From contig NZ_LT629971.1 of assembly GCF_900108565.1 (NCBI RefSeq), forward strand, positions 3,038,001 through 3,102,000: DNA of 64,000 nucleotides, given 5' to 3'. Of this stretch, positions 7,584 through 15,836 are shown in pieces. Position numbers and translations under genes: made by a program. Origin of the DNA: Mycolicibacterium rutilum (lineage in GTDB: Bacteria; Actinomycetota; Actinomycetes; Mycobacteriales; Mycobacteriaceae). Within the stretch, counting starts at the first letter, position 1. Each line of letters begins with the position of its first letter. The notes under the pieces were generated by a model. It made no database searches and was not told the origin of the DNA. It saw nothing but the letters and a program-made list of their open reading frames with translations.

Positions 7584-10201
7584 AGCTGCACCGGATGGTG
7601 CTGACCAACTACCGCGGCATCACGCATCGCGAGATCGAATTCCCCGACCACGGCGTCGTGGTGGTCAGCGGTGCCAACGAGATCGGCAAGTCCTCGATGA
7701 TCGAGGCGCTCGACCTGCTGCTGCAGGCCAAGGACCGGTCGTCGAAGAAGGAGGTCAAGGAGGTCAAGCCGACGCACGCCGACGTGGGTGCCGAGGTGAC
7801 CGCCGAGATCTCTACGGGCCCATACCGATTCGTGTACCGCAAGCGGTTCCACAAGCGCTGCGAGACGGAGCTGACGGTGCTGGCGCCGCACCGTGAGCAG
7901 CTGACCGGCGACGAGGCGCACGAGCGGGTCCTGACGATGCTCGACGAGACCGTCGACACCTGCCTGTGGCAGGCGCAGCGGGTGCTGCAGTCGTCGCCGA
8001 CCGCGGTGGTCGACCTGTCCGGTTGCGACGCCCTCTCGCGGGCACTCGACGTGGCCGCCGGTGAGGCCGTCACGCTGTCGGGCGCCGAACCGCTGATCAT
8101 CGACCGCGTCGAGGAGGAGTACCTGCGGTACTTCACCCGTACCGGCAGGGCGACGGGCGAATGGGCCGCCGCGAACACCCGGTTGCGGGCCGCCGAGGAA
8201 GCGGTTGCCGAGGCGGCAGCCGCGGTCGCGCAGGTCGACGAGGCGGTGCGCAGGCACGCCGCGCTGACCGAGGAACTGGCCGAGGTGGCCGCGCAGCGCG
8301 AAGCGGCCGCCGCCGCGCTCGAAACCGCTTCGGCGGCAGCGGAAGCGGTGGCCGCCGTGCGTCGCCAGCTCAAGGAAGCCGAACTGGTGGCGGTGGCCGC
8401 GCAGGCCAACCAGGACACGTCGCGTGCCGCCGTCGAGGAGCGCCGCCGGTTGCGCGCCGACATCGAGACCCGGGCTGCGGCCATCGAGGAACTCGACGCC
8501 GCGGCCGCCGCCGCCGCTGAGGAGCACGCCACCGCCGCCGAGGTGGCCGAGGCCGCCGAAGCCGCAGCCGAGCAGGCGCGAAAAGTGCTCGAGGACAGCC
8601 AGACCCGTGTCGAGGCGGCCCGCCACACGGTTCAGCAGTTGGCCGACCGCGACGAGGCCGACCGGATCGCGGCGCGGCTGGCGAAGATCGACGCGACCGA
8701 CCGGGATCTGGCCCGAGCCGACGGTGAGCTCGCGACGATCACGCTGACCGCCGACGGCATGCGGGCCATCGAGACGACGAGTGCCGCGGTCGATGTCGCG
8801 CAGGGGCAGGTGGAATTCGCCGCGGCTCGGCTCGAGCTGATCGCGACCGCCGATGTCGAGGTCCGGGTCGGTGACGAGACCGTCACGCTGGCGGCGGGTC
8901 AGACGTGGTCCAAGAACGTCAGCGCCGCAACCGATATCGAGCTCCCGCAGCTGCTGACGGCGCGGCTGGTGCCCGGGACGCCGGCGTCCGACATGCAGGC
9001 CAAGCTGGATGCGGCGCAGGAGGCACTGGCGTCGGAGCTTCGCCGGTGCGGCGTCGCCGACGTGGTCGCGGCCCGGGAACTCGACCAGCGGCGCCGCGAG
9101 CTGGTGGCGCAGCGGGACCGGCTGCGGGCGACCAGCGAGGCGCTGACGGGCGACGAGTCCGCCGACCGGCTCCGCGCGCGGCTGGCGGAACTGACGGAGG
9201 CGCAGCCGCTGGCGGCCGAGTTGTTCGGCGCCGACGCCGACACCGCGCGCGCGGATCTGCAAGCCGCGACGGCCGCCCAGAAGCAGGCGATCGCCGACTG
9301 CGAGACGCACCGCAAGGTCGCCGAGGCCGCCGGCAGGCGGCTGACCGAGCGGCAGACCCAGGTGACGGTGCTGCGCGAAAAGCGTGCGGGCGCAACGACC
9401 GAACTGACACAGGCACGCGAGCGGCTCGAGGCGCAGCGGGCGGCGGTCAGCGATGACGAGCTGACGGTGAAGGCGCAGGCACACGCCGACGAGGCGGCCC
9501 GCGCGAGTGCAGTGGTCACCGCGCTGAGCGAGGAACTGGCCCGCACCGCGCCCGACGCGGTCGCCGCGGCGCTGGGGGAGGCCCAACGCCGGGCGGACGC
9601 GCTGGCGGTTCGACACCGCGAGAAGGCCGAGGCGCTGCGCGACGTGGGCACCCAGCTGACGGTGTATGGCACCGAGGGGCGCAAGGGCAGGCTCGACGAG
9701 GCCGAGACCGAGCGCGAGCACGCGCTCGCCGAGTACGGGCGCGTGCAGCGCAGGGCCCGGGCGGCTGAGCTGTTGCGGTCGGTGCTCACCCGGCACCGCG
9801 ACGCCACCCGGATGCGCTACGTCGAACCGTTCCGCGGTGAGGTGCAGCGGTTGGGCCGATTGGTCTTCGGTGAGAGCTTCGAGGTCGAGGTGGACAGCTC
9901 GCTGCGGATCTGCAGCCGCACGCTCGCGGGGCGCACGGTGCCCTACGAGTCGCTGTCGGGCGGCGCCAAGGAGCAACTCGGCATCGTCGCGCGGCTGGCC
10001 AGCGCTGCGCTGGTGGCCAAGGAGGACAGCGTGCCGGTGGTCATCGACGACGCGCTCGGGTTCACCGACCCCGATCGGCTGGTCAAGATGGGGTCGGTGT
10101 TCAACGCGGTCGGCGGCGACGGACAGGTGATCGTGTTGACGTGCAGCCCGCAGCGCTACGCGGCCGTGGACGACGCGCACCACATCGAGCTGGTCGGCTG
10201 A
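7580..10201 (+). CDS. SbcC/Rad50-like ATPase without zinc hook (Rv1278-like)
   Basis: 873-residue SMC/Rad50-type ATPase. The N-terminal half ATPase has Walker A GANEIGKSS (about residues 31-39); long Ala/Glu/Arg-rich coiled coils run from about 190 to 420 and 470 to 740; the C-terminal half has signature LSGGAKEQL (about 791) and Walker B VVIDDALGFTD (about 819). No CxxC zinc hook is present. Instead residues about 423-473 form a short beta-rich segment (VEVRVGDETVTLAAGQ and following) between the coils. The gene is coupled to the SbcD-like nuclease by an ATGA overlap, implying a two-subunit complex. Compact length and absence of the hook set it apart from classical SbcC. Confidence 0.88.
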   Translation: MKLHRMVLTNYRGITHREIEFPDHGVVVVSGANEIGKSSMIEALDLLLQAKDRSSKKEVKEVKPTHADVGAEVTAEISTGPYRFVYRKRFHKRCETELTVLAPHREQLTGDEAHERVLTMLDETVDTCLWQAQRVLQSSPTAVVDLSGCDALSRALDVAAGEAVTLSGAEPLIIDRVEEEYLRYFTRTGRATGEWAAANTRLRAAEEAVAEAAAAVAQVDEAVRRHAALTEELAEVAAQREAAAAALETASAAAEAVAAVRRQLKEAELVAVAAQANQDTSRAAVEERRRLRADIETRAAAIEELDAAAAAAAEEHATAAEVAEAAEAAAEQARKVLEDSQTRVEAARHTVQQLADRDEADRIAARLAKIDATDRDLARADGELATITLTADGMRAIETTSAAVDVAQGQVEFAAARLELIATADVEVRVGDETVTLAAGQTWSKNVSAATDIELPQLLTARLVPGTPASDMQAKLDAAQEALASELRRCGVADVVAARELDQRRRELVAQRDRLRATSEALTGDESADRLRARLAELTEAQPLAAELFGADADTARADLQAATAAQKQAIADCETHRKVAEAAGRRLTERQTQVTVLREKRAGATTELTQARERLEAQRAAVSDDELTVKAQAHADEAARASAVVTALSEELARTAPDAVAAALGEAQRRADALAVRHREKAEALRDVGTQLTVYGTEGRKGRLDEAETEREHALAEYGRVQRRARAAELLRSVLTRHRDATRMRYVEPFRGEVQRLGRLVFGESFEVEVDSSLRICSRTLAGRTVPYESLSGGAKEQLGIVARLASAALVAKEDSVPVVIDDALGFTDPDRLVKMGSVFNAVGGDGQVIVLTCSPQRYAAVDDAHHIELVG

Positions 10202-10209
10202 TCTTCGGC

Positions 10210-10265
10210 GAGCAGTCGCAAAGTGACCCAATTTTTGTGCTTTTCGGGTCAATTCGCGACTGCTC
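10210..10265. repeat. 56-bp palindromic repeat, copy 1
   Basis: Arms of 20 bases, GAGCAGTCGCAAAGTGACCC at the left and its near reverse complement at the right, match at 18 of 20 positions around a 16-base T-rich loop. It starts 8 bases after the SbcC-like stop and could form a stable hairpin. Same family as the copies at 11255-11314 and 26574-26633. Confidence 0.88.
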
Positions 10266-10346
10266 GGCCATCCCCAACCTCGGATTGATCCACAGATCCG
10301 CCCACTGCCCTGGGCGAAAACTGGCGCGTCGAACAGCCTCGACGGC

Positions 10347-11228
10347 ATGTCCATCGATGAAGTCCTCGCTCTGCACCGCGGTCTGGCCACCCGCGAACAA
10401 CTGTTGTCGACGATGTCGCGCAACAAGCTGGACGCATATGTGCGCAAGGGTGCGCTCGTCCGGGTGTGGCACAACGTCTACGCGTCAGCTGTCCCGGGTC
10501 TGAGCGGCCAACTGGCGGGACTCGACCTGATGACCGGCAAGTCGATCGTGGCGTGCATGGCCACCGCGGCCCAGATGTACGGCTTCGATACCGAGGCGGA
10601 CGACCGGATCCACGTCCTCGATCCGGGTGTCCGCATGCGACCGTCGTCGCGTCTGATGGTGCATCAGCGGACGGGCGCACCCTTGCGCAAGGTCAACGAT
10701 CGCCTGGTCACCGCACCAGCATGGACCGCGGTGGAGATAGCTCGGGAGTTATGGCGCCCCCGTGCTCTGGCCACGCTGGACGCCGCCCTTCATTGTGGAG
10801 CCTGCACGGTCGGTGAGCTGGACGCTGCGATCCGCGAGCAGAAAGGCCGTCGCGGCATCGTGCGGGTGCGGGACTTGTTGGCATACGTCGATGGTCGTTC
10901 GGAGTCGCCGATGGAAAGCGAGGCCCGGTTGGTGTTCATCGACGGTGGCCTGCCACGGCCCGAGGTTCAATACGAGATCGTTGACCGATGCGGCGATCTG
11001 TGGCGCGTCGATTTCGCCTGGCCCGACGCGATGGTCGTCGCGGAATACGAGAGCATGGAATGGCACGCCAGTCCCGAAGCGCTGCGGCACGATCGTAAGA
11101 AGTTCGCTCGGTTGCAGGAATGCGAATACACCGTGGTGCCCATCGTCGTGGATGACGTACGCCGTCGCCCCTCTGATCTCGTGGCCCGGATCTTCTCTCA
11201 CCTTCACCGAGCCGAGCTGGCAAGTTAG
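10347..11228 (+). CDS. AbiEi-antitoxin-like protein with nuclease-fold C-terminus
   Basis: 293-residue protein. Residues 1-60 resemble the N-terminal winged-helix of AbiEi-family type IV antitoxins (LHRGLATREQLLSTMSRNKLDAYVRKGALVRVWHNVY in essence), and the C-terminal part from about 190 resembles the Vsr/DUF559 restriction-endonuclease-like fold (MESEARLVFIDGGLP, WRVDFAWPDAMVVAEYESMEWH, with a candidate D...E acidic core). Such stand-alone proteins are common in mycobacteria, usually without an adjacent toxin; none is seen here. I do not know its function. It has no counterpart between Rv1278 and Rv1279 that I recall, and it is bracketed by two copies of one palindromic repeat, so it may have been inserted between the SbcC-like and GMC genes. 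Confidence 0.75.
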   Translation: MSIDEVLALHRGLATREQLLSTMSRNKLDAYVRKGALVRVWHNVYASAVPGLSGQLAGLDLMTGKSIVACMATAAQMYGFDTEADDRIHVLDPGVRMRPSSRLMVHQRTGAPLRKVNDRLVTAPAWTAVEIARELWRPRALATLDAALHCGACTVGELDAAIREQKGRRGIVRVRDLLAYVDGRSESPMESEARLVFIDGGLPRPEVQYEIVDRCGDLWRVDFAWPDAMVVAEYESMEWHASPEALRHDRKKFARLQECEYTVVPIVVDDVRRRPSDLVARIFSHLHRAELAS

Positions 11229-11254
11229 TCCCGCAAGGGGGCCACTTCGGTCCT

Positions 11255-11314
11255 GCGAGCAGTCGCAAATTGACCTATTTCCCGGCTTTTTCGGGGCGTT
11301 TCGCGTCTGCTCGC
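11255..11314. repeat. 60-bp palindromic repeat, copy 2
   Basis: Left arm GCGAGCAGTCGCAAATTGACC and a right arm whose reverse complement is GCGAGCAGACGCGAAACGCCC agree at 16 of 21 positions. The right end lies about where the -35 region of the GMC oxidoreductase promoter should be, given its -10 at 11327. Same family as copies 1 and 3. Confidence 0.85.
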
Positions 11315-11326
11315 GGACAGGAAACC

Positions 11327-11332
11327 TAGACT
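11327..11332 (+). promoter_or_regulatory. Putative -10 box of GMC oxidoreductase gene
   Basis: TAGACT fits TANNNT and ends 7 bases before the ATG at 11340, as expected for a leaderless mRNA. No Shine-Dalgarno sequence precedes this ATG. Confidence 0.45.
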
Positions 11333-11339
11333 CCGGCCA

Positions 11340-12878
11340 ATGGAAGCCGACTACATCGTCGTAGGGACCGGTTCGGCGGGTTCGGTGGTCGCGGGCCGGC
11401 TGGGCGCCGATCCGGCAGTCCGGGTCGTCGCGCTCGAAGCGGGTCCGCGCGACAAGAGCCAGTTCGTCCGCATTCCCGCCGGGTTCGCCAAGCTGTTCCG
11501 CAGCCCGATGGACTGGGACTACCTGACCGAACCGCAGAAAGAGCTCGACGGCCGCGAAATCTACTGGCCACGAGGGAAAATGGTCGGCGGCTCGTCGTCG
11601 ATGAACGCGATGATGTGGGTCCGTGGCTTCGCCGCCGACTACGACGACTGGGGTGCAGCCGCAGGCGAGCAGTGGAACTACGCGCACCTCGAGCCGTATC
11701 TGCGTCGCATCGAGGCCGGGCCGCTGTCGATCACCGCCCAACGCAGCCCGCGCAGCTCGACCGCCAAGTGGCTGGCCGCCGCCGAACAGTGCGGATACCG
11801 CATCGAGAAACCGAATCAGGCTGCGCCCGAGGGATTCTGCGAAACCCTCGTCACGCAACGGCGCGGCGCCCGGTGGAGTGCGGCCGACGCCTACCTCAAA
11901 CCCGCGCTCAAACGCCGCAACGTGACGCTCGAGACCGAGGCGCTCGCGACCAGGATCGTCTTCGACGGCCGCCGCGCCGTCGGCGTCGAGGTGGAGCAGG
12001 GCGGCACCCGTCGCATCATCACCGCTCGGCGCGAGGTGGTGCTGTGTGGCGGGGCGATCAACAGCCCGCAGCTGCTCATGCTCTCGGGTATCGGCGACGG
12101 CGACCGGCTGGCCGAGCACGGCATCCCCACGCTGGTGCATGCGCCGCAGGTCGGCGCCAACCTCGCCGACCACTTCATCGCCGCGCTCGGCTTCGACGTG
12201 CCGAACGACTCGCTGTTCGCCGCCGAGAAGCCGCTGCAGCTGCTGAACTATCTGGTGCGGCGTCGCGGCATGCTCACCTCCAACGTGGGGGAGGCCTACG
12301 GTTTCGTGCGCAGCCGCCCCGACCTCGAGCTGCCCGACCTCGAGCTGCTGTTCGCGCCCGCGCCGTTCTTCGAGGAAGGCATCGGCGATCCCTACGACAA
12401 CCACGCCGTCGTGCTCGGCGCGATCCTGCTCAAGCCGTACAGCACCGGCACCATCGAACTGCGTTCGGCCGATCCGCACGACAAGCCGATCATCGACCCG
12501 CGCTACCTCACCGACCCCGGCGGCGCCGACCGCGCCGCGGTGATGGCCGGCCTGCGGATGTGCGCGACGATCGCCAAGGCACCGGCGCTCGAGGGCGTCA
12601 TCGGCCGGATCGCGCGCCCCCTCGACGCCACCACCCTCGACGACCAGACCCTCGAGCGCGCGCTCGCCACCTTCTCGCACACCCTCTATCACCCCGTCGG
12701 CACCTGCCGGATGGGCCGCGACGACGCCAGCGTCGTCGACCCGGAACTGCGGGTCCGCGGCGTCGACGGTCTGCGGGTCGCGGACGCGTCGGTGATGCCG
12801 ACGATCATCCGCGGCCACACCCACGCGCCGAGCGTGCTGATCGGCGAGAAGGCCGCAGACCTGCTGCTCGGCAGGTAA
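11340..12878 (+). CDS. GMC-family FAD-dependent oxidoreductase (Rv1279-like)
   Basis: 512-residue glucose-methanol-choline oxidoreductase. FAD dinucleotide motif VVGTGSAGSVVAGRLG at residues 7-22, GMC signature region GKMVGGSSSMNAMMWVRG near 80, second signature LCGGAINSPQLLMLSGIG near 235, and the catalytic His region LYHPVGTCRMG near 450 with GHTHAPSVLIGEKAAD at the C-terminus. Family members oxidise alcohols such as choline or glycerol derivatives; the substrate is not predictable here. Length and motifs are complete. Equivalent to Rv1279 by position. Transcription is probably leaderless from the TAGACT box. Confidence 0.92.
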   Translation: MEADYIVVGTGSAGSVVAGRLGADPAVRVVALEAGPRDKSQFVRIPAGFAKLFRSPMDWDYLTEPQKELDGREIYWPRGKMVGGSSSMNAMMWVRGFAADYDDWGAAAGEQWNYAHLEPYLRRIEAGPLSITAQRSPRSSTAKWLAAAEQCGYRIEKPNQAAPEGFCETLVTQRRGARWSAADAYLKPALKRRNVTLETEALATRIVFDGRRAVGVEVEQGGTRRIITARREVVLCGGAINSPQLLMLSGIGDGDRLAEHGIPTLVHAPQVGANLADHFIAALGFDVPNDSLFAAEKPLQLLNYLVRRRGMLTSNVGEAYGFVRSRPDLELPDLELLFAPAPFFEEGIGDPYDNHAVVLGAILLKPYSTGTIELRSADPHDKPIIDPRYLTDPGGADRAAVMAGLRMCATIAKAPALEGVIGRIARPLDATTLDDQTLERALATFSHTLYHPVGTCRMGRDDASVVDPELRVRGVDGLRVADASVMPTIIRGHTHAPSVLIGEKAADLLLGR

Positions 12879-12885
12879 GTGCAAG

Positions 12886-13362
12886 ATGAACACCATGGCC
12901 GATCGGGATCGTGACGAGACCGGGCGCCCCCGCAACACCCGCCCACGCGACGAACTGGGCCGGCCGCTGCCCCGCGGCAGCGCGGGCGTCGCCCGGATCC
13001 CCGACGATCTCGACCTGCCGCCTGCCGAATCCCTGGTCTACGCGCAGGACCTCCTCGACAAGGGGATGGCCTTTCACGCGCACGAGGTGCTCGAGGCCGC
13101 GTGGAAGAACGGCCCGCCGGACGAACGCGCCCTGTGGCAGGGCCTCGCTCAGCTGGCCGTCGGCGTCACCCACGTGCAGCGCGGCAACACCGCCGGTGCG
13201 ATCGGGTTGTTGCGCCGCGCGTCGACCCGCCTCGCCGAGGCCCCCGCACAGCACCGCGTCGACATCGCGGGACTGCTCAGATACTCCGCGGCGCTGATCG
13301 ACGATCTGGCGGCCGGCCGCGACGTCACGCCGGAGCGGCTCAAACCCCGGCTGACCGGCTAG
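12886..13362 (+). CDS. DUF309 family protein
   Basis: 158-residue protein whose core (about residues 50-120) shows the DUF309 hallmark AFHAHEVLEAAWK followed by ALWQGLAQLAVGVTHVQRGN and GAIGLLRRAS. DUF309 proteins are small all-helical proteins with conserved His/Glu; their biochemical role is not established. The first 45 residues are Arg/Asp/Pro-rich and probably disordered; an internal ATG at 12895 is an alternative start. The gene begins 7 bases after the GMC gene and may be co-transcribed. Its TAG stop overlaps the left boundary of the IS element: the TA is the target duplication and the G is the first base of the IS, so the protein is unaltered by the insertion. Confidence 0.8.
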   Translation: MNTMADRDRDETGRPRNTRPRDELGRPLPRGSAGVARIPDDLDLPPAESLVYAQDLLDKGMAFHAHEVLEAAWKNGPPDERALWQGLAQLAVGVTHVQRGNTAGAIGLLRRASTRLAEAPAQHRVDIAGLLRYSAALIDDLAAGRDVTPERLKPRLTG

Positions 13363-13381
13363 TGTCCTGAGTCATTAATTC
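13362..13381. repeat. Left terminal inverted repeat of the IS
   Basis: GTGTCCTGAGTCATTAATTC, perfect reverse complement of the right end at 14468-14487. Transposase binding and cleavage site. Confidence 0.95.
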
Positions 13382-13404
13382 CGGTCGAGTTGTTAGACTG
13401 GGTT

Positions 13405-14490
13405 ATGCCGACTCCCCATGCCGCCGAGATCGTGTTGACCGATGCTGAGCGAGTAGAGTTGGAGGGTTGGGCGCGGCGACGCCGCAGCGCCGGGGACTTG
13501 GCGATGCGCTCACGAATTGTGTTGGCCGCAGCTGATGGCGGTTCCAATACCGAGCTATCGCAACGACTCGGACTTGCGATCACCACGGTGCGGCGGTGGC
13601 GTAACCGGTTTGCCGTCGATCGTCTCGACGGTCTGCTCGACGAACCGCGCCCGGGACGGCCACGAGTAGTTGGCGACGAGCGGATCAAGGACCTGATCAC
13701 CACGACGCTGGAGACCACTCCACCTAATGCCACCCACTGGTCGACGCGATCGATGGCCGAGCACCTGGGATTGAGTCAGTCGATGGTGTCGCGAGTGTGG
13801 CGGGCGTTCGGATTGACTCCGCACAAACAGGATTCGTGGAAGTTGTCCAAGGATCCTCAGTTCGTGGACAAGGTGCGCGACGTGGTCGGACTCTACCTCG
13901 ATCCTCCCGAACGAGCCGTCGTGCTGTGCGTCGACGAGAAGACCCAGATCCAGGCCCTGAACCGGACTCAACCCGTGTTTCCCATGCTGCCGGGGACGCC
14001 GGCGCGGGCCAGCCACGACTACGTGCGCCACGGCACATCGACCCTGTACGCCGCTCTTGATCTGGCCACCGGCAAGGTCATCGGCTCACTACACGCGCGT
14101 CACCGCGCCCGCGAGTTCCTGGCATTCCTGAAGAAAATCGACGCCGAGGTACCTGACGATCTGGACTGCCATGTCGTACTCGACAACGTCTCAACGCACA
14201 AGACACCCGCGGTAAAGCGCTGGCTGACAAACCATCCCAGATTCGTCTTGCACTTCACGCCCACCAGTTCATCTTGGCTGAACTTGGTCGAGCGCTGGTT
14301 CGCCGAGTTGACCACCAAGAAACTACGTCGCGGCACTCACACATCAGTGCGCCAGCTCAACACCGACATCCGCGCATGGATCGACACCTGGAACGACAAC
14401 CCACGCCCCTACGTCTGGACCAAAACCGCCGATCAAATCCTCACCAGCATCGGCAACTACTGCACCAGAATTAATGACTCAGGACACTAG
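13405..14490 (+). CDS. IS630-family DDE transposase
   Basis: 361-residue transposase. N-terminal helix-turn-helix domain (about residues 8-60, ELSQRLGLAITTVRRWRNRF), a second HTH region (MAEHLGLSQSMVSRVWRAFG), then a DDE domain with the first Asp in VVLCVDEKTQIQ, the second in VVLDNVSTHK and the Glu in SSWLNLVERWFAELT. ATG 13405 is preferred; a TTG at 13390 is in frame. The frame continues through the entire right inverted repeat and its TAG stop (14488-14490) is made of the duplicated TA plus the next chromosomal G, so the stop codon is provided by the target site. Confidence 0.95.
   Translation: MPTPHAAEIVLTDAERVELEGWARRRRSAGDLAMRSRIVLAAADGGSNTELSQRLGLAITTVRRWRNRFAVDRLDGLLDEPRPGRPRVVGDERIKDLITTTLETTPPNATHWSTRSMAEHLGLSQSMVSRVWRAFGLTPHKQDSWKLSKDPQFVDKVRDVVGLYLDPPERAVVLCVDEKTQIQALNRTQPVFPMLPGTPARASHDYVRHGTSTLYAALDLATGKVIGSLHARHRAREFLAFLKKIDAEVPDDLDCHVVLDNVSTHKTPAVKRWLTNHPRFVLHFTPTSSSWLNLVERWFAELTTKKLRRGTHTSVRQLNTDIRAWIDTWNDNPRPYVWTKTADQILTSIGNYCTRINDSGH
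14468..14487. repeat. Right terminal inverted repeat of the IS
   Basis: GAATTAATGACTCAGGACAC, perfect inverse of 13362-13381; also codes for the last residues of the transposase. Confidence 0.95.
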
Positions 14491-15836
14491 CTGACCGACT
14501 GCAGCCGCTGCGGCGGCGCGAACGTCGCATCGCCCAGCCCGAGGTGGTCCCGCAACGTGTCGCCGGTGTACTCGGTGCGGAACAACCCGCGCCGCTGCAG
14601 CTCCGGCACCACCGAATCCACGAAATCGTTGAACGTGCCCGGACTTTGGGCCGCCGACACCATGAAACCGTCGGCCTCACCGGCGGTGAACGATGCCTCG
14701 ATCTGATCGGCGACCTGCTCCGCGGTGCCGACGAACTGCGGCAGCAGCACCCCTTGCGCGTACCACTTGCCGATGTCGCGCAGCGTGAGGTTGTCGCGGT
14801 TGGCCACCCGCCGCGCGGTGTCGAACAACCCCTGCGTGCCGGTGACCTGGACGTCCTCGACCGGCGCATCCAGGTCGTAGCGGGAGAAGTCGTGGTCGGT
14901 GTGCACTGACAGCGTGATCAGTCCCGAGATCGGGTCGGCGAGCTCGTTGTGGAACGCCTGCTTCTCGCGGGCGATCGACTCCGTTTCGCCGATGAACGGG
15001 ATGAACGCCGGGAAGATCAGCACCTTGTCCGGATCGCGACCGAAATCCGATGCGCGCGACTTGATGTCGTCGTAGTACGCGCGCCGGCCTTCGGGAGTGG
15101 GATCGATCTCGAAGATCGCCTCGGCCCACTTGGCCGCGAAGTCGCGGCCGGTGTTCGACGAGCCGGCCTGGATCAGCACCGGCCTGCCCTGCGGCGAGTG
15201 CGGGACGTTGAGCGGCCCGCGCGTCTTGAAGAACTGCCCGTCGTGGTCGACGGCGCGGATCCGTGTCGGATCGGCGAACACGCCGCCCTGCTTGTCCAGC
15301 ACCAACGCGTCCGGGTCCCAGCTGGACCACAGTTCGAGCGTGGTGCGGACGAACTCGTCGGCCCGCTCGTAGCGGAACTCGTGGTCGAAGTGGTCGTCGT
15401 GCCCGAAGTTCTGCGCCTCGCTCTGGGTCAGCGAGGTGACGATGTTCCACGCCACCCGCCCGCGGGTGATGTGATCCAGGCTGGCGAAGATCCGCGCCAA
15501 CTCGTACGGGTGAAAGAAGGTGGCGGACTTGGTGATCGCCACCCCGAGTTTGGACGTCACCGCGCCGATGCTGGCCGCGACGATCGACGGGTCCAGCGTC
15601 GCGGTGGCCTGGGTGCCGCGGCGCAGCGGCTCGGTGATGTCGTCGCCGAAGCGGATCGGCGCCGCGAGCAGGTCGGCGAAGAACACGAAGTCGAACTTGC
15701 CGCGCTCGAGGATCCGGCCGATCCGGTGGTAGTAGTCCGGCGTGGTGAACCCGGTGTCGCTGCCGGGATGGCGCCAGGCGGCATGCGAGTGGGTGACCTG
15801 CGAGGCGATCTGGAAACCGCCGTGGGTGGGGGTCAG
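14487..15836 (-). CDS. NtaA/SnaA/DszA-like flavin-dependent monooxygenase, CTG start likely
   Basis: 449-residue luciferase-like (LLM) FMNH2-dependent monooxygenase of the NtaA/SnaA/DszA group. Recognisable blocks: AAWRHPGSDTG and YYHRIGRILERGKFDFVFFAD at the N-terminus, ATSxHPYELARIFASLDHITRGRVAWNIVT-type core, and GRPVLIQAGSS. The first ATG/GTG/TTG in frame is a GTG at 15686, but this would remove about 50 conserved residues including the RHP and FDF blocks. The frame stays open upstream to a CTG (15834-15836) that overlaps the TGA of the preceding monooxygenase gene as CTGA, exactly where an ATGA coupling would be expected. I therefore place the start there. Probably oxidises a sulfur or amino-carboxylate compound together with its upstream partner. 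Confidence 0.82.
   Translation of the reverse strand: MTPTHGGFQIASQVTHSHAAWRHPGSDTGFTTPDYYHRIGRILERGKFDFVFFADLLAAPIRFGDDITEPLRRGTQATATLDPSIVAASIGAVTSKLGVAITKSATFFHPYELARIFASLDHITRGRVAWNIVTSLTQSEAQNFGHDDHFDHEFRYERADEFVRTTLELWSSWDPDALVLDKQGGVFADPTRIRAVDHDGQFFKTRGPLNVPHSPQGRPVLIQAGSSNTGRDFAAKWAEAIFEIDPTPEGRRAYYDDIKSRASDFGRDPDKVLIFPAFIPFIGETESIAREKQAFHNELADPISGLITLSVHTDHDFSRYDLDAPVEDVQVTGTQGLFDTARRVANRDNLTLRDIGKWYAQGVLLPQFVGTAEQVADQIEASFTAGEADGFMVSAAQSPGTFNDFVDSVVPELQRRGLFRTEYTGDTLRDHLGLGDATFAPPQRLQSVS

Larger units (their letters stand above)
13360..14489 (+). mobile_element. IS630-family insertion sequence with TA target duplication
   Basis: The element proper is 13362-14487 (1126 bp), bounded by perfect 20-bp terminal inverted repeats beginning GTGTCCTGAG and flanked on both sides by TA (13360-13361 and 14488-14489), the target duplicated by IS630/Tc1-mariner elements. 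One DDE transposase gene fills it. It inserted into the CTAG where stop codons of two convergent genes overlapped. Both ends are intact and the transposase is uninterrupted, so the copy may be active and recent. Confidence 0.95.

Noticed and set aside
7121..10474. A 1117-codon minus-strand open frame opposite the SbcCD-like genes
   Set aside because: Same artefact of high GC; its translation has no domain features, while the plus strand encodes recognisable nuclease and ATPase motifs.
10347..11228. The AbiEi-like gene as half of a toxin-antitoxin pair
   Set aside because: No AbiEii-type nucleotidyltransferase toxin is encoded next to it; neighbours are SbcC-like and GMC oxidoreductase genes.
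15686..15688. GTG at 15686 as the start of the NtaA-like monooxygenase
   Set aside because: It would truncate the conserved RHP and FDFVFFAD region; the frame remains clearly coding for about 50 codons upstream.
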